32,441 nucleotides of DNA from Solibacteraceae bacterium (GTDB lineage Bacteria; Acidobacteriota; Terriglobia; Bryobacterales; Bryobacteraceae). Under the pieces are notes generated by a model, which was not told where the DNA came from, did no database searches, and worked only from the letters and a program-made list of their open reading frames with translations. Each line of letters starts with the position of its first letter. The first letter of the stretch is position 1. Location: positions 1 to 32,441 of the forward strand of contig JAJPJX010000209.1 in assembly GCA_021324015.1 (NCBI GenBank). Reading direction: 5' to 3'. A program made the position numbers and the translations under genes. This document shows, one piece after another, positions 7,988-17,130 of this stretch.

Positions 7988-9394
7988 CTACGCCAGCAGA
8001 TCCGTTACGGCTTTTCCCTTCCCGTCCTTGGTGACATGGAAGGGCCGCTGCTCCACGTAGTAGGCCAGGTCAGCCGGGATGCCCATCGCGCGGTAGATGG
8101 TGGCGTGCAGATCTTCGATCATCACGGGATTCTCCACGATCTTGCACGGGCGCTCGTCCGCCGTCTTCCCGTACAGGAAGCCCTTCTTGAAGCCACCGCC
8201 GAAGATCAGCACACTACAGGCCTCGGTAAAGTGCCGGTGCATCCCGTAATGTTTGGGCTCAGTCATGATTTCCGGCTGCTGCGCCACCTGGTCCTTGACG
8301 CGTTTATCCGGCTTGCCCTCCACGATCATGTCGCGCCCGAATTCGCTGGCCAGCACGATCAGCGTGCGGTTCAGCAGCCCGCGCTCCTCCAGGTCCAATA
8401 CCAATTGCGAAACCGGCCGGTCGACGGTCTCCTTCATTCCGATGGCCCGCTCATGGCCGTTTTCGTGCGTGTCCCAGTAGCGGAACGGGATGTACTCCGT
8501 GGTGACCTCGATGAAACGCGCGCCGGCCTCGGTCAGCCGGCGGGCCAGCAGGCAGCCCAGCCCGAAGCGGCCCGTGTTGTAGATATCGTAGGATTTCTTC
8601 GGCTCGAGCGAGAGATCGAATGCCTTGGCGGCCGGGGAACTCAGTAGCCGGTGCGCGTTTTCCACGGACCGCAGCAGCGAATCGCGCTGGTAGTCGCTGC
8701 CGATCTTCATGATCGGGCTGTCCTTCACGAGTTCCTGATAGCGCTGGTACCGCCGCCGGAAACGGGCATCCGAGATGTAGGACGGCGGGCGCACGCTGGC
8801 CACCGCGTCGCGCGGATCGGCGATCTGGAACGGACCATATTCGCTGCCCAGGAACCCCGCCGTGTGAAAGGATTTCAACGCATCGCTTTCCGCGCCGATC
8901 TCAAGATTCTGGCCGATATCGATGAACGCCGGCACATCCGGATTGCGCGGTCCCAGCGTGCGCGCGATCACCGATCCCATGTGCGGCGCGGCCACGGAAA
9001 GCGGCGGCGCGTAGCCGGTGTGCCAGTGATACTGGTGACGCGAGTGCAGGATGAAACCCAGATCGCCCACGCGGTGCGACCGGATCAGCGTGGCTTGGTC
9101 CATCACCTTGGCAATACGCTCCAGGCCTTGCGAAATCTTGATCTGGTCCACCACCGTGTCGATGCTCGGAAAGGTGCTTAGCACGCGGCTGGACGGCAAT
9201 CCCACTTCGAACGGCGTGTACTGCTTCGGATCGAAGGTTTCCGTCTGCGCCATGCCACCGGCCATCCACAGCAGAATCAAGGTATCGGCCTTGGGCTCGA
9301 TCTTTTCCGCGCCCCAAAGCTGGCGGGGCTCCGCGCCGGTAAGCGCCGCCAGGGTCGCCGCCGCCGAAGCCTGCATGAATTGTCGCCTGTTCAC
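7988..9394 (-). CDS. DUF1501 family protein, Tat-exported
   Basis: 468 residues from a GTG at 9394 with GGAGG about 7 nt upstream. The N-terminus MNRRQFMQASAAATLAALTG is a Tat signal. The body follows the DUF1501 (sulfatase-like, alkaline-phosphatase superfamily) pattern: LILLWMAGGMAQTETFDPK near residues 40-58, LIRSHRVGDLGFILHSRHQYHWHTG around 115-140, and a C-terminal VLASEFGRD followed by HYGMHRHFTEACSVLIFGGG. Function is unknown. The family is abundant in Planctomycetes and Acidobacteria and is nearly always coded beside a DUF1549/DUF1553 protein, as here: the partner ends 10 bp upstream. The two proteins probably act together in the periplasm. Confidence 0.92.
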   Translation of the reverse strand: MNRRQFMQASAAATLAALTGAEPRQLWGAEKIEPKADTLILLWMAGGMAQTETFDPKQYTPFEVGLPSSRVLSTFPSIDTVVDQIKISQGLERIAKVMDQATLIRSHRVGDLGFILHSRHQYHWHTGYAPPLSVAAPHMGSVIARTLGPRNPDVPAFIDIGQNLEIGAESDALKSFHTAGFLGSEYGPFQIADPRDAVASVRPPSYISDARFRRRYQRYQELVKDSPIMKIGSDYQRDSLLRSVENAHRLLSSPAAKAFDLSLEPKKSYDIYNTGRFGLGCLLARRLTEAGARFIEVTTEYIPFRYWDTHENGHERAIGMKETVDRPVSQLVLDLEERGLLNRTLIVLASEFGRDMIVEGKPDKRVKDQVAQQPEIMTEPKHYGMHRHFTEACSVLIFGGGFKKGFLYGKTADERPCKIVENPVMIEDLHATIYRAMGIPADLAYYVEQRPFHVTKDGKGKAVTDLLA

Positions 9395-9404
9395 GTGCCC
9401 CTCC

Positions 9405-11438
9405 TTACTGAATGAACTGAAATTCCGGGGAAAGGAAGACCGCCCACAGCAGATCTTCCAATCCGTCGGCGGAAGCCTTGCCGCCCGGTCCCGCGAGCAT
9501 CTTGCGCGCTACCTGCTGCTCCGCCGGAAGAGGATCCCGGGACAGCGCGTGTCGGTAGAGATCTTCGGTCAGGCCCTTGATCGTCGCGGCCGCACGCCTG
9601 GTCACCACGGGCGGATCGCCCTCCACACGTACCAGTTGCTGCGGATCGGGTTCTTCCGCAAATACGAAGAATCGCACGCGCGGGCTGATGTCGCTCTTTA
9701 GGCTGCCCTGATCCACCCCGATTTTCGCCCGGAAGCGGTTGAAGCCACGCCCGCCGATCTCATACACCAGCGTGGAATTGAGCGGCGCCGTCACCGCGGC
9801 GGCCGGCTCCTGGTTCTTGAAGTGCAGCGCGACACCGGTCTTCGGGGCGCCTCGCGACGGCATCAGGTCCGCCAGGCGCACGGCGCCCTCCGGTCCGGTC
9901 AGCTCCGCATCCACCCAGCCGGCCACGGTGCGGCTGGGATCGTACGAGTCCGCATCGTCCAACAACAGCCAGAGCTGCTTCACCCCGCGGATGTCGATAT
10001 CGATCTCCGCTGCGCCGGCCGTAAGCACGCCGCTGTCATACAAGTTCTCGGGCGCCGGGCGCAGTTGCCCCAGCATGCGCCGCGAGCCGCGGTGCAGCAG
10101 GTTGGCCATGCTCTCGCCGTTCACCACCTCCAGGGCCTGCAGCGTCGTGGACTGCGTGTTACGCTCGGTGAAGACCTGGTCCCGGATTGGCCGCCCCAGG
10201 GCGCGCGTCAGTGGGCTCGATTTCAGCCGCCAGTCCCGCGCGTAAGCACCAGCGCCCGCCTTGTTTGTCTTCAGGATGCGCCACTCTCCGGTGATCGCGG
10301 AGATGCCATCCACAAATTCCTCCGCCGTCAGTCGGCGCAGGAAAGGGCCGCGGAAAACAAACTTGCCTTCGGCCCTCTCGCCTTCCACGACGGCCGGCAA
10401 CTGGTAGGTGCGCGAGGTGAGAATGCGTCGCAACAGGAACTGCACGTCATACTGATGGTCCACAAAGTCCGCGGCCAGCCAGTCCAGCAGGTCCGCGTCC
10501 CAAGGCGCCTGGTCCATGTCGTCCACGTTGCCCACCAGCCCGCGCCCGAACAGGCGATCCCAGATGCGGTTCACAAAGGTGCGCGCGAACCGCCCGTTTT
10601 CCTTCCCGGTGAACAGCCGCGCCGCCGCCGCCCGGCGCTCGTCGAGCGGCGCCTCCGCGGGCGCGTCGCCCAACTCCGGGTACAGAAATTTGCTCTGCGA
10701 AATCTCGCCCGTCTTCTTGTCGCAGCGATAAATCTCCAGCGGCTTTTCGGAAAAGAAGCTCGCCAGGCCGTACGCGTCTTTTAACTTCCAGCGGCTGATG
10801 AAGCTGTCGTGGCAGGAGTTGCACTTCAGGTTCACGCCCAGGAAGACCTGCGCGCTGTTCTGTGCCGCCTGCAGAGGCGGGATCTGGCTGGCGCTCACGT
10901 CGCCGCGCCAGTTGACGCCGATCAGGAAGCCCGCCGGATCCTCCTTGCTCACGGGGTGCAGGAGCGTGGCCACGAACCGGTCATAGGGCATGTTTTCGGC
11001 CAGAGCCGGCAGCAGCCAGGCAGTGATGGATTGCCGCTCGCCGTGATAGATCACACCTTCGTCGTTGCGCAGCAGGTCGTTCCAGAAGCTTACCCAGTGC
11101 TCGCTGTAGTTGCGGCGGTTGGCCAGCAGCGCGTCAACCAGGCGCGCGCGCTTGTCCGGCCGCGCGTCGGTGAGGAATTCGCGGAGTTGGTCCGGCGTGG
11201 GGACGAGACCCCAGAGATCCAGGTACACCCGCCGGGCGAACAGCGCATCGGAAACGGCCGCCGGCCAGGCGATGCCCTGTTTCTGAAAGTAGACGTCCAC
11301 AAAGGCGTCCAACGGATTAAGGAACGCTCCCCGCCTGGCCGTAGGCACGTCCGGACGGCGCGGAGCAATGGAAGGCAAACTCGGCGCGGCCCACAATCCC
11401 AGTGTGCCCGCCAACAACAGCAACCCGGAGCGCATCAT
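9405..11438 (-). CDS. DUF1549/DUF1553 (PSCyt2/PSD1) secreted protein
   Basis: 677 residues with an N-terminal signal (about 1-18). DUF1549 occupies roughly residues 35-250, with ARRVYLDLWGLVPTPDQLREF and a c-type-cytochrome-like CNSCH at residues 206-210, followed by a DUF1553 region (FVNRIWDRLFGRGLV, then LLDWLAADFVD and LLRRILTSRTYQLP) and the family's C-terminal LLWAVFLSPEFQF end. The single CxxCH is usual in this family, whose biochemical role is unknown. The start is ATG at 11438 or the adjacent ATG at 11435; GAGAGAGG touches the first and TATACT lies at 11456-11451, so an internal promoter inside the minus-strand block is likely. It sits 38 bp downstream of the CRTAC1 gene. Confidence 0.92.
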   Translation of the reverse strand: MMRSGLLLLAGTLGLWAAPSLPSIAPRRPDVPTARRGAFLNPLDAFVDVYFQKQGIAWPAAVSDALFARRVYLDLWGLVPTPDQLREFLTDARPDKRARLVDALLANRRNYSEHWVSFWNDLLRNDEGVIYHGERQSITAWLLPALAENMPYDRFVATLLHPVSKEDPAGFLIGVNWRGDVSASQIPPLQAAQNSAQVFLGVNLKCNSCHDSFISRWKLKDAYGLASFFSEKPLEIYRCDKKTGEISQSKFLYPELGDAPAEAPLDERRAAAARLFTGKENGRFARTFVNRIWDRLFGRGLVGNVDDMDQAPWDADLLDWLAADFVDHQYDVQFLLRRILTSRTYQLPAVVEGERAEGKFVFRGPFLRRLTAEEFVDGISAITGEWRILKTNKAGAGAYARDWRLKSSPLTRALGRPIRDQVFTERNTQSTTLQALEVVNGESMANLLHRGSRRMLGQLRPAPENLYDSGVLTAGAAEIDIDIRGVKQLWLLLDDADSYDPSRTVAGWVDAELTGPEGAVRLADLMPSRGAPKTGVALHFKNQEPAAAVTAPLNSTLVYEIGGRGFNRFRAKIGVDQGSLKSDISPRVRFFVFAEEPDPQQLVRVEGDPPVVTRRAAATIKGLTEDLYRHALSRDPLPAEQQVARKMLAGPGGKASADGLEDLLWAVFLSPEFQFIQ

Positions 11439-11456
11439 CCTCTCTCGACGAGTATA
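11439..11456 (-). promoter_or_regulatory. Internal -10 element and ribosome site before the DUF1549/1553 gene
   Basis: TATACT at 11456-11451 lies 12 nt before the ATG, with GAGAGAGG between. No clear -35 is visible. It suggests separate expression of the DUF1549/DUF1501 pair from the TonB-CRTAC1 pair. Confidence 0.35.
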
Positions 11457-11476
11457 CTCCCGGAGCGGGCTTTCTC

Positions 11477-13144
11477 TCAGGGCTCGGCCGCCTGCAACAC
11501 CCGGTCGGCTTTGACGTTGGAAAAAAGCTGCGGCCTTCCGCCTGGCCAGAGGATGCGGACTTCCTTTGCGGCCGCCTCTTGACCGAGGCCGAAGTGCAGC
11601 CGCGGGTCGCTCGAACTCAGATAACTGTCGCCCGCCAGGCGGACCGCTGTCTGCCGCCCGGCCGCAGTCACCACGGTGACCACTGCTCCCACGCCATCGC
11701 GGTTCGAAACCCGACCGGTGAGCTGAACGTTCAGCCAGTGATTGCCGCGCGCCTCGTTGTGCAACAGGCGCGGTGCGGCGTCCTGCTGATTAATGAGCAC
11801 ATCCACGGCGCCGTCGCCGTCATAGTCGCCCACCGCCAACCCGCGCGCGGTGCCGGGCTGCGCAATAGCCGGAATGCTGGAGCCGATCTCCGCGAAGACT
11901 CCGTTTCCCAGGTTGTGATGGAGCAGGAGCCGCTGCCGGTAGGTGCTTCCGCCGGGAAACCGGTCCGCCTCCGGATAGACGTGGCCGTTCGCCACGATTA
12001 CGTCCAGCCGCCCGTCGTTGTCGAAATCGAAAAACTTGACGCCCCACTTGAGAAACAGCCAGGATGGCGGTCCGATCCGGCTCTGCCAGCTCGCGTCTTC
12101 GAATGTGCCGTCACCCCGGTTGCGGTAGAGCGAATTCGTGTCTTCGGAAAATTCCGTGACAATCAGGTCCAGCCGGCCGTCGTTATCGTAATCCCCCACG
12201 TCCACGCCCATGGAAGCCTGCTCGCGGCCATCCATGTTGACAGCCACGCCCGCAGGAAGTCCGATCTCCTGAAACCGGAGGCCCCCGGCGTTGTGGAACA
12301 GGTAGTTCGGGGTGCTGTCGTTAGCCACGAAGATATCCGGCAGGCCATCCCCGTCGAAGTCCGCAATCACGGGCTGCAAGCCGTAAAAGGGCGGCGCGCT
12401 GGCGGCGATTCCGCTCGAGCGCGTGATGTCTTCGAACTTCCCGTTGCCCAGGTTGTGAAACAAGGCGTGCGGCTCCGGCGCCAGTCCGCGCGGGCCGCAG
12501 AACACGCCGGTGCCCTTGTACAGGCAGTTCGCGCCGCTGCCCCGCGCCGGCAGGTGCCGCGGATCCACGTGCACGTAGGCGGCGATGTAGACGTCCAGCT
12601 TGCCGTCCAGGTCCAGGTCGCCGAAAGCTGCGCCCGTGGACCACACGCCCTGGCGATCCAAACCCGCGGCTCGGGCCGTCTCGCGGAACGCGCCGTTACC
12701 CTCGTTGTGAAACAGGAAATTGCGCCCGAGGCCCGTCACCAGGAAATCCGGCCAGCCGTCGTTGTCGTAGTCCGCCACCGTGACGCCCATACCCCAGCCG
12801 CGCGCCGCCTCCAGACCGGCCTTCGCCGAGACATCCCGAAACGTGCCGCCGCCCTGGTTCTCATACAGGCTGACCACCGGGTCGCCGCCTCGCGCGAAAC
12901 CCTCCAGAGTAGTCCCGCGGACCAGGAGGATGTCCAGTTTGCCGTCGCGGTTGTAGTCCAGAAAGGCACAGCCGCCGCCGATGGACTCGATCACGTAGTC
13001 CTTCCGCGGCGATCCTTGCGGGTTGCGAAACGCGGCTAGCCCGGCCTGCGCGGTTACGTCGCTCCAGCCCGCCGGAGGCAGGGCCCCGGCCAGGCAGCCA
13101 AGCGCCGCGGCGCCGGCGAGCGCGATGGGAAGGCCGCAGTTCAG
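11477..13144 (-). CDS. CRTAC1 family protein: FG-GAP/VCBS propeller with ASPIC/UnbV domain
   Basis: 555 residues. After a signal peptide ending near ALPPAGW, seven FG-GAP/VCBS blades each carry a calcium-type DxDxDGxxD motif (DYNRDGKLD, DYDNDGWPD, DLDLDGKLD, DFDGDGLPD, DYDNDGRLD, DFDNDGRLD, DYDGDGAVD). The C-terminal ASPIC/UnbV domain covers about residues 460-530 (GNHWLNVQLTGR, then LHFGLG and VRILWPGG). This is a secreted or surface propeller, probably ligand-binding. There is no ATG, GTG or TTG start before the signal; the best candidate is CTG at 13144-13142, overlapping the TGA of the TonB receptor gene (CTGA). Genes of this family commonly neighbour Oar-like receptors and TPR proteins in Acidobacteria, as here. 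Confidence 0.88.
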   Translation of the reverse strand: MNCGLPIALAGAAALGCLAGALPPAGWSDVTAQAGLAAFRNPQGSPRKDYVIESIGGGCAFLDYNRDGKLDILLVRGTTLEGFARGGDPVVSLYENQGGGTFRDVSAKAGLEAARGWGMGVTVADYDNDGWPDFLVTGLGRNFLFHNEGNGAFRETARAAGLDRQGVWSTGAAFGDLDLDGKLDVYIAAYVHVDPRHLPARGSGANCLYKGTGVFCGPRGLAPEPHALFHNLGNGKFEDITRSSGIAASAPPFYGLQPVIADFDGDGLPDIFVANDSTPNYLFHNAGGLRFQEIGLPAGVAVNMDGREQASMGVDVGDYDNDGRLDLIVTEFSEDTNSLYRNRGDGTFEDASWQSRIGPPSWLFLKWGVKFFDFDNDGRLDVIVANGHVYPEADRFPGGSTYRQRLLLHHNLGNGVFAEIGSSIPAIAQPGTARGLAVGDYDGDGAVDVLINQQDAAPRLLHNEARGNHWLNVQLTGRVSNRDGVGAVVTVVTAAGRQTAVRLAGDSYLSSSDPRLHFGLGQEAAAKEVRILWPGGRPQLFSNVKADRVLQAAEP

Positions 13145-16100
13145 AAGATGTATTTTAGACCGAACTGGATGTCGCGGCTCGCGCCCGCGCTGGAGATCGT
13201 ACCCACGTTGCCAGCGGCGATGTTGGCGGCGGGCAGCCCGAAGTTCACGTTGTTGAAGGTATTGAAAAATTCCGCTCGAAATTCGAGGCTGTGCCTTTCC
13301 CGCAGCCGCGTGTCTTTCAACAGGCCGAGATCCAAATTCTTCAGCCCGGGGCCCTCCAGGATGTTTCTCCCCGCGTTGCCGAACTGGAAGGCGGCCGGCT
13401 GCACAAACGCCGAGGTGTCGAACCAGTGGAGCCGCGTGCGCTGCGACGAAGGCAGATTCCCGTTCGTCACCCGGTCCGGCCGCAGCGTTCCGGCTTCCGT
13501 GTTGGCGGTGTTGCGGCTGGTCGTGGGTGAAAACCAGAAGCCGCTCTGCAAGGTGTAGATGCCAGTGAAGGTCCACCCGCCCAGCACGGCGTCCGCCAGA
13601 GGCCCGGCCGAGGAGAGGTACCGCTTCCCTTTGCCGAACGGGAGTTGGTACAACACGCTGCCCACAAACCGGTGCGGCACGTGGAAACCCGAGAGCCCTT
13701 TGTTGGCCCGGATGTTGTTGGTATCCTGCAAGTCCGAGAGTTGCGACGAGGCGTTGTCGATCGCTTTGGACTCCGTGTAATGCGCCAGAAAGGTCAGGCC
13801 CTGCGAAAAGTCCTTCTTCACTTTCACCGTGAAGGCGTGATACGTGGCGGTGGCGGCATTTCCCGCGGAAACTACCACCCGCTCATTGGGGTACGGCCGC
13901 CGCGGCGGAAATGGCCCGGGGCCTGGCAGGGCGGCGTTCAGAGACGCGTTGTCGTCCAGGTGGATCGCTAGGCTCCCCACGTACGCCACGTCCACCACTA
14001 CGGACTTCGCCACTTCGCGTTGAATATCGGCGTTCCACTGCTTGACCTGCGCGTCCAGAAAGCGCAGATCGTTGGAAAAGCCCGAGAACGCGCTGGTCAG
14101 CACGGAGGGCAGAAACGAGTTCGACAGGTCGAAGGTGGGCGTGGGCACGGTGTTGGTGATGGTCTGCCGGTCGATCCACGGCGCGTTAAACGCCAGCGTC
14201 TGTTTGGTGTTGTAGGGCACATAGTCGTAGAAGATCCCGAAGCCGCCGCGGAGCACCGTCTTGTCCGACCCGCCCGGACGATACGCCAGCCCCACGCGCG
14301 GGCCAAAGTCCTTCTTCGCTGGAATGCACAGGCAGCGGCCGAAGGTAGGGTCCGGAGCGTCAATGCGAACAATCTTGCCCGCGCCGTTGGCGTAATAGTT
14401 CGCCTCCCGGTTGCGCACCTCGACTACCGGGCTATTGTACTCGTAGCGGAAGCCCAGGTTCACCGTGAGGTTGGGCGTGGCCTTCCAATCGTCCTGCACG
14501 AAAAAGTAGTCGTGCCAGTTGCGGTGCAGGCTTTCGAAAATGTTGGCTCCGGGCGCCAGGATCTCCCGGATGGCCGAACTGGGCAAGCCCAGCAGAAAAT
14601 CGGCCCATCCGTCGCCGCTATAGCTGCCGCCGAAGCTGTAGTTGCCGCGAATTTGGGGGTTGAACCGCTGGTCCTCATGTTCGCGGGTGATGTCCGCCCC
14701 AAATTTCAGAATGTGGGCGCCCTTGATCCAATTGAGCGTGTCGCCAGCCTGGTAGTGCCGGGTCTTGAACAACTGCGGCGGGCCCGCCGCGGCGCCCAGC
14801 GAGCCGTAACCGCTGGGATTGAACTGCGGAATCCCGGCGCTTACCCCTCCGGCCTGCGGCTGATTGGCGTTCTGCGGAAATCCCAGGTCGGCGTTCGTCA
14901 GGTTTTGCGGCGAATGGTTCTCCACAAACTGGCTCACGAAATTGAAGCCGGCTTTGAAGTCGTTGATCAAATTTGGCCGGAAAATGTGCGTCTCGTTCGC
15001 CGTGTAGTTCTGGGCGGTGACCGAGGCCCCATTGTCGTTGATCAGCGTGAACCGCGGAGAAGCCGTGGGCACGCGGTTCCAGAACAGGCTGCCCCAGAGC
15101 TTGTCGTTGTCCCGCAGGTTGTGGTCCACACGCACGCTGACTTCGTTCATGTCCGTGCTGGCGCTGGGCGAGATCGTGTAATTGTTGGTTAGCGTATTGA
15201 TGTTGGGCAGCGGATACTGCGTCTTCTGCACGATGTTGGTCGCGATCGGGCTGATGCGGGCCGCTGGAATGATGTTGTTCGGGAACGGATTGCCCGTCAG
15301 CGGATCGCGGATCACGCGGCTGACCTGCGAAAAATCTCCCGTCCGCATTTGCGCCGTAGGTACCGTCGTGGTGCTGGTGTTGCCACTGCGGATACGCGCT
15401 CCTTCGTAGTTCACCAGGAAGAATGTACGGTTCTTGCCGGAATACCCGGGTAGGCTCACCGGCCCCCCCAGTGACGCCCCGAACTGGTTCTGCTTGAGCG
15501 GACGCTTGTTGATGCCCGCCAGGTTGTTGAAGAAATTGTTCGCGTCCAGGTGATCGTTGCGGAGGAACTCATACAGCGACCCGTGGAACTCGTTGCCGCC
15601 GCCCTTCGAGGTGACGATCACCTGCCCGGTCCGCCCGCCGAACTCGGCGCTGTAGTTGTTTTGCACGATCTTGAATTCCTGGATGGAATCGATCGGTGGG
15701 TAGGCGAAAGTGCCCCCGGTGAATTCGTTGGTGACGTTGATTCCGTTGAGCGTAAACTCGTTGCCCTCCGGACGCGAGCCGGAAATGCTGAACATTCCGT
15801 TGGTGCCGATATTGTTGGACTGCGCGGTCGTACCCACCGCCACGCCGCCGAACACCACCTGCGGCACCAGCGCCGCCAGTTGCGTATAGCTTCGCCCGTT
15901 TAAGGGCAGTGCCAGCACCTCCTGGTTCTGGATCACCTCGCCGATGGTCGCATTGGCGCTTTCAATCACCGGCGCCGCCTCGTTCACCGACACCGTTTCG
16001 TTCACCTGCCCGACCTCCAGCGTGAAGTCCACCACCGCAGTCTGGCCGATCTGTAAGGTCACGCCGCTGCGCAGAACAGAGCGGAACCCGTTGGCCGCCG

Positions 16101-16347
16101 CCCGCACTTCGTATTCGCCGATCGGCAGCGAAAGCACCACGTAACGGCCCGCGCTGTCGCTCGAGGTGGTGCGCGTGACTCCAGTGTTGACATTCTTCAC
16201 GGTGACCTGTGCATTGGGAACCACGGCGCCGGTGGAGTCCGCGATGGTTCCCTCAATACTGCCCACACCGCTCGAAACCTGCGTCCATGCCGGCAGACCC
16301 AGCGCCACCAGCGTTAGCAGAAGTACCCAACCACGGTTCCGCATCAT
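13141..16347 (-). CDS. TonB-dependent receptor, Oar-like, with carboxypeptidase-regulatory domain
   Basis: 1068 residues. The signal peptide (about 1-24, ending PAWTQ) is followed by a carboxypeptidase-regulatory-like beta-sandwich (residues about 28-112: GTIADSTGAVVPNAQVTVKN, GRYVVLSLPIGEYEVRAAANGF), a plug domain (LPLNGRSYTQLAALVP, SISGSRPEGNEFTLNGINV, FGGRTGQVIVTSKGGGNEFHG) and a long beta-barrel ending in an aromatic residue, LKYIF, as outer-membrane proteins do. It should import or bind a large ligand at the outer membrane, energised by TonB. A ribosome site GAGAGG lies 8 nt before the ATG. It is first in a minus-strand block of four genes and is divergent from a FadR-type regulator across 78 bp. 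Confidence 0.93.
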   Translation of the reverse strand: MMRNRGWVLLLTLVALGLPAWTQVSSGVGSIEGTIADSTGAVVPNAQVTVKNVNTGVTRTTSSDSAGRYVVLSLPIGEYEVRAAANGFRSVLRSGVTLQIGQTAVVDFTLEVGQVNETVSVNEAAPVIESANATIGEVIQNQEVLALPLNGRSYTQLAALVPQVVFGGVAVGTTAQSNNIGTNGMFSISGSRPEGNEFTLNGINVTNEFTGGTFAYPPIDSIQEFKIVQNNYSAEFGGRTGQVIVTSKGGGNEFHGSLYEFLRNDHLDANNFFNNLAGINKRPLKQNQFGASLGGPVSLPGYSGKNRTFFLVNYEGARIRSGNTSTTTVPTAQMRTGDFSQVSRVIRDPLTGNPFPNNIIPAARISPIATNIVQKTQYPLPNINTLTNNYTISPSASTDMNEVSVRVDHNLRDNDKLWGSLFWNRVPTASPRFTLINDNGASVTAQNYTANETHIFRPNLINDFKAGFNFVSQFVENHSPQNLTNADLGFPQNANQPQAGGVSAGIPQFNPSGYGSLGAAAGPPQLFKTRHYQAGDTLNWIKGAHILKFGADITREHEDQRFNPQIRGNYSFGGSYSGDGWADFLLGLPSSAIREILAPGANIFESLHRNWHDYFFVQDDWKATPNLTVNLGFRYEYNSPVVEVRNREANYYANGAGKIVRIDAPDPTFGRCLCIPAKKDFGPRVGLAYRPGGSDKTVLRGGFGIFYDYVPYNTKQTLAFNAPWIDRQTITNTVPTPTFDLSNSFLPSVLTSAFSGFSNDLRFLDAQVKQWNADIQREVAKSVVVDVAYVGSLAIHLDDNASLNAALPGPGPFPPRRPYPNERVVVSAGNAATATYHAFTVKVKKDFSQGLTFLAHYTESKAIDNASSQLSDLQDTNNIRANKGLSGFHVPHRFVGSVLYQLPFGKGKRYLSSAGPLADAVLGGWTFTGIYTLQSGFWFSPTTSRNTANTEAGTLRPDRVTNGNLPSSQRTRLHWFDTSAFVQPAAFQFGNAGRNILEGPGLKNLDLGLLKDTRLRERHSLEFRAEFFNTFNNVNFGLPAANIAAGNVGTISSAGASRDIQFGLKYIF

Positions 16348-16364
16348 CTCACCCTCTCAACACA

Positions 16365-16386
16365 CCGGTATGATTGGTATCACCGG
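16365..16386. promoter_or_regulatory. Candidate operator between TonB receptor and FadR-type regulator
   Basis: Two tandem GGTAT boxes 9 bp apart (16367-16371 and 16376-16380) sit between CCGGT and ACCGG ends. The sub-site TGGTATCACCG at 16375-16385 matches TNGTNNNACNA, the FadR/FCD-type operator pattern, except at the last base, and ATTGGTAT is a half-site of the UxuR/ExuR type. An AACATGTT palindrome lies nearby at 16402-16409. Autoregulation and control of the receptor by the adjacent regulator is inferred. Confidence 0.4.
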
Positions 16387-16425
16387 ATGGTCAGGCATGG
16401 TAACATGTTTTCCGGCAGGGCACAA

Positions 16426-17130
16426 GTGAAATCCGGGCTGACGCAGGATGTCAAAGATACACTTCTGAGTTGGATTCGCGACGGAAAGTACCCTCCGGGT
16501 ACCCAACTGCCTTCGGTGCCGGAACTGGTCCGCCAGCTACAGGTCAGCCGCACCGTGGTTCGTGAGGCGCTTCAGGCCCTGGTGGGCATGAACCTCATCC
16601 AGATGCGGCCGGGGTTGGGCTGCTTCGTCAATCAGATCCCTTCCGACCTGGTGGTGAATGCCGACGTGCTGGCTTCTTTGCTCGGCATGGAAGCTATCGT
16701 CGATGTGGTGGCGGCGCGGAAAGTGATCGAGGCCGCCGTGGCCCGCCTGGCTGCGGTTTCCGCCACGGAGGACGATCTCGAAGAGATGGAGGAGATTCTC
16801 CGCAAGATCGAGCGGCTTGCGCAGAAGAACCAGCCCATGTACACCCTAACTCCCCAGTTCCACGTCGCGGTGGCCCGCGCCACCCACAACAAGGTACTGG
16901 AGAAGATCGTTTCTTCCTTCAACCTGCTGATGGCCGCCGGAGGGCAGTTGATCGAGCGAGAGAACGTGGGCTACCAGTACCGCCTAAGCGAGTATGAATC
17001 TCACCGGGAGCTGTTCGAGGCCCTGCGGAGCCGCGATCCTGACCGCGCCCAGCACGTTATGGAGGAGCACGTGACCGAGACCCTGGAGACTCTCCAAGGG
17101 CTCTCCAACGCGAAGCCGGGCCGGCTATGA
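16426..17130 (+). CDS. GntR-family transcriptional regulator, FadR/FCD subfamily
   Basis: 234 residues if started at the GTG at 16426, which has GCAGGG 6 nt upstream and begins directly with the winged helix (KSGLTQDVKDTLLSWIRDG). The upstream ATGs at 16387 and 16405 lack a ribosome site. The DNA-binding domain spans about residues 1-70 (LPSVPELVRQLQVSRTVVREA is the helix-turn-helix). The FCD effector domain follows, with the expected metal-ligand histidines H146 (TPQFHVAVA), H193 (ESHRELFEAL) and H215 (MEEHV). FCD regulators sense sugar acids, organic acids or acyl compounds. It is divergent from the TonB receptor, overlaps the TPR gene by ATGA, and is the likely local regulator of the locus. 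Confidence 0.92.
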   Translation: MKSGLTQDVKDTLLSWIRDGKYPPGTQLPSVPELVRQLQVSRTVVREALQALVGMNLIQMRPGLGCFVNQIPSDLVVNADVLASLLGMEAIVDVVAARKVIEAAVARLAAVSATEDDLEEMEEILRKIERLAQKNQPMYTLTPQFHVAVARATHNKVLEKIVSSFNLLMAAGGQLIERENVGYQYRLSEYESHRELFEALRSRDPDRAQHVMEEHVTETLETLQGLSNAKPGRL

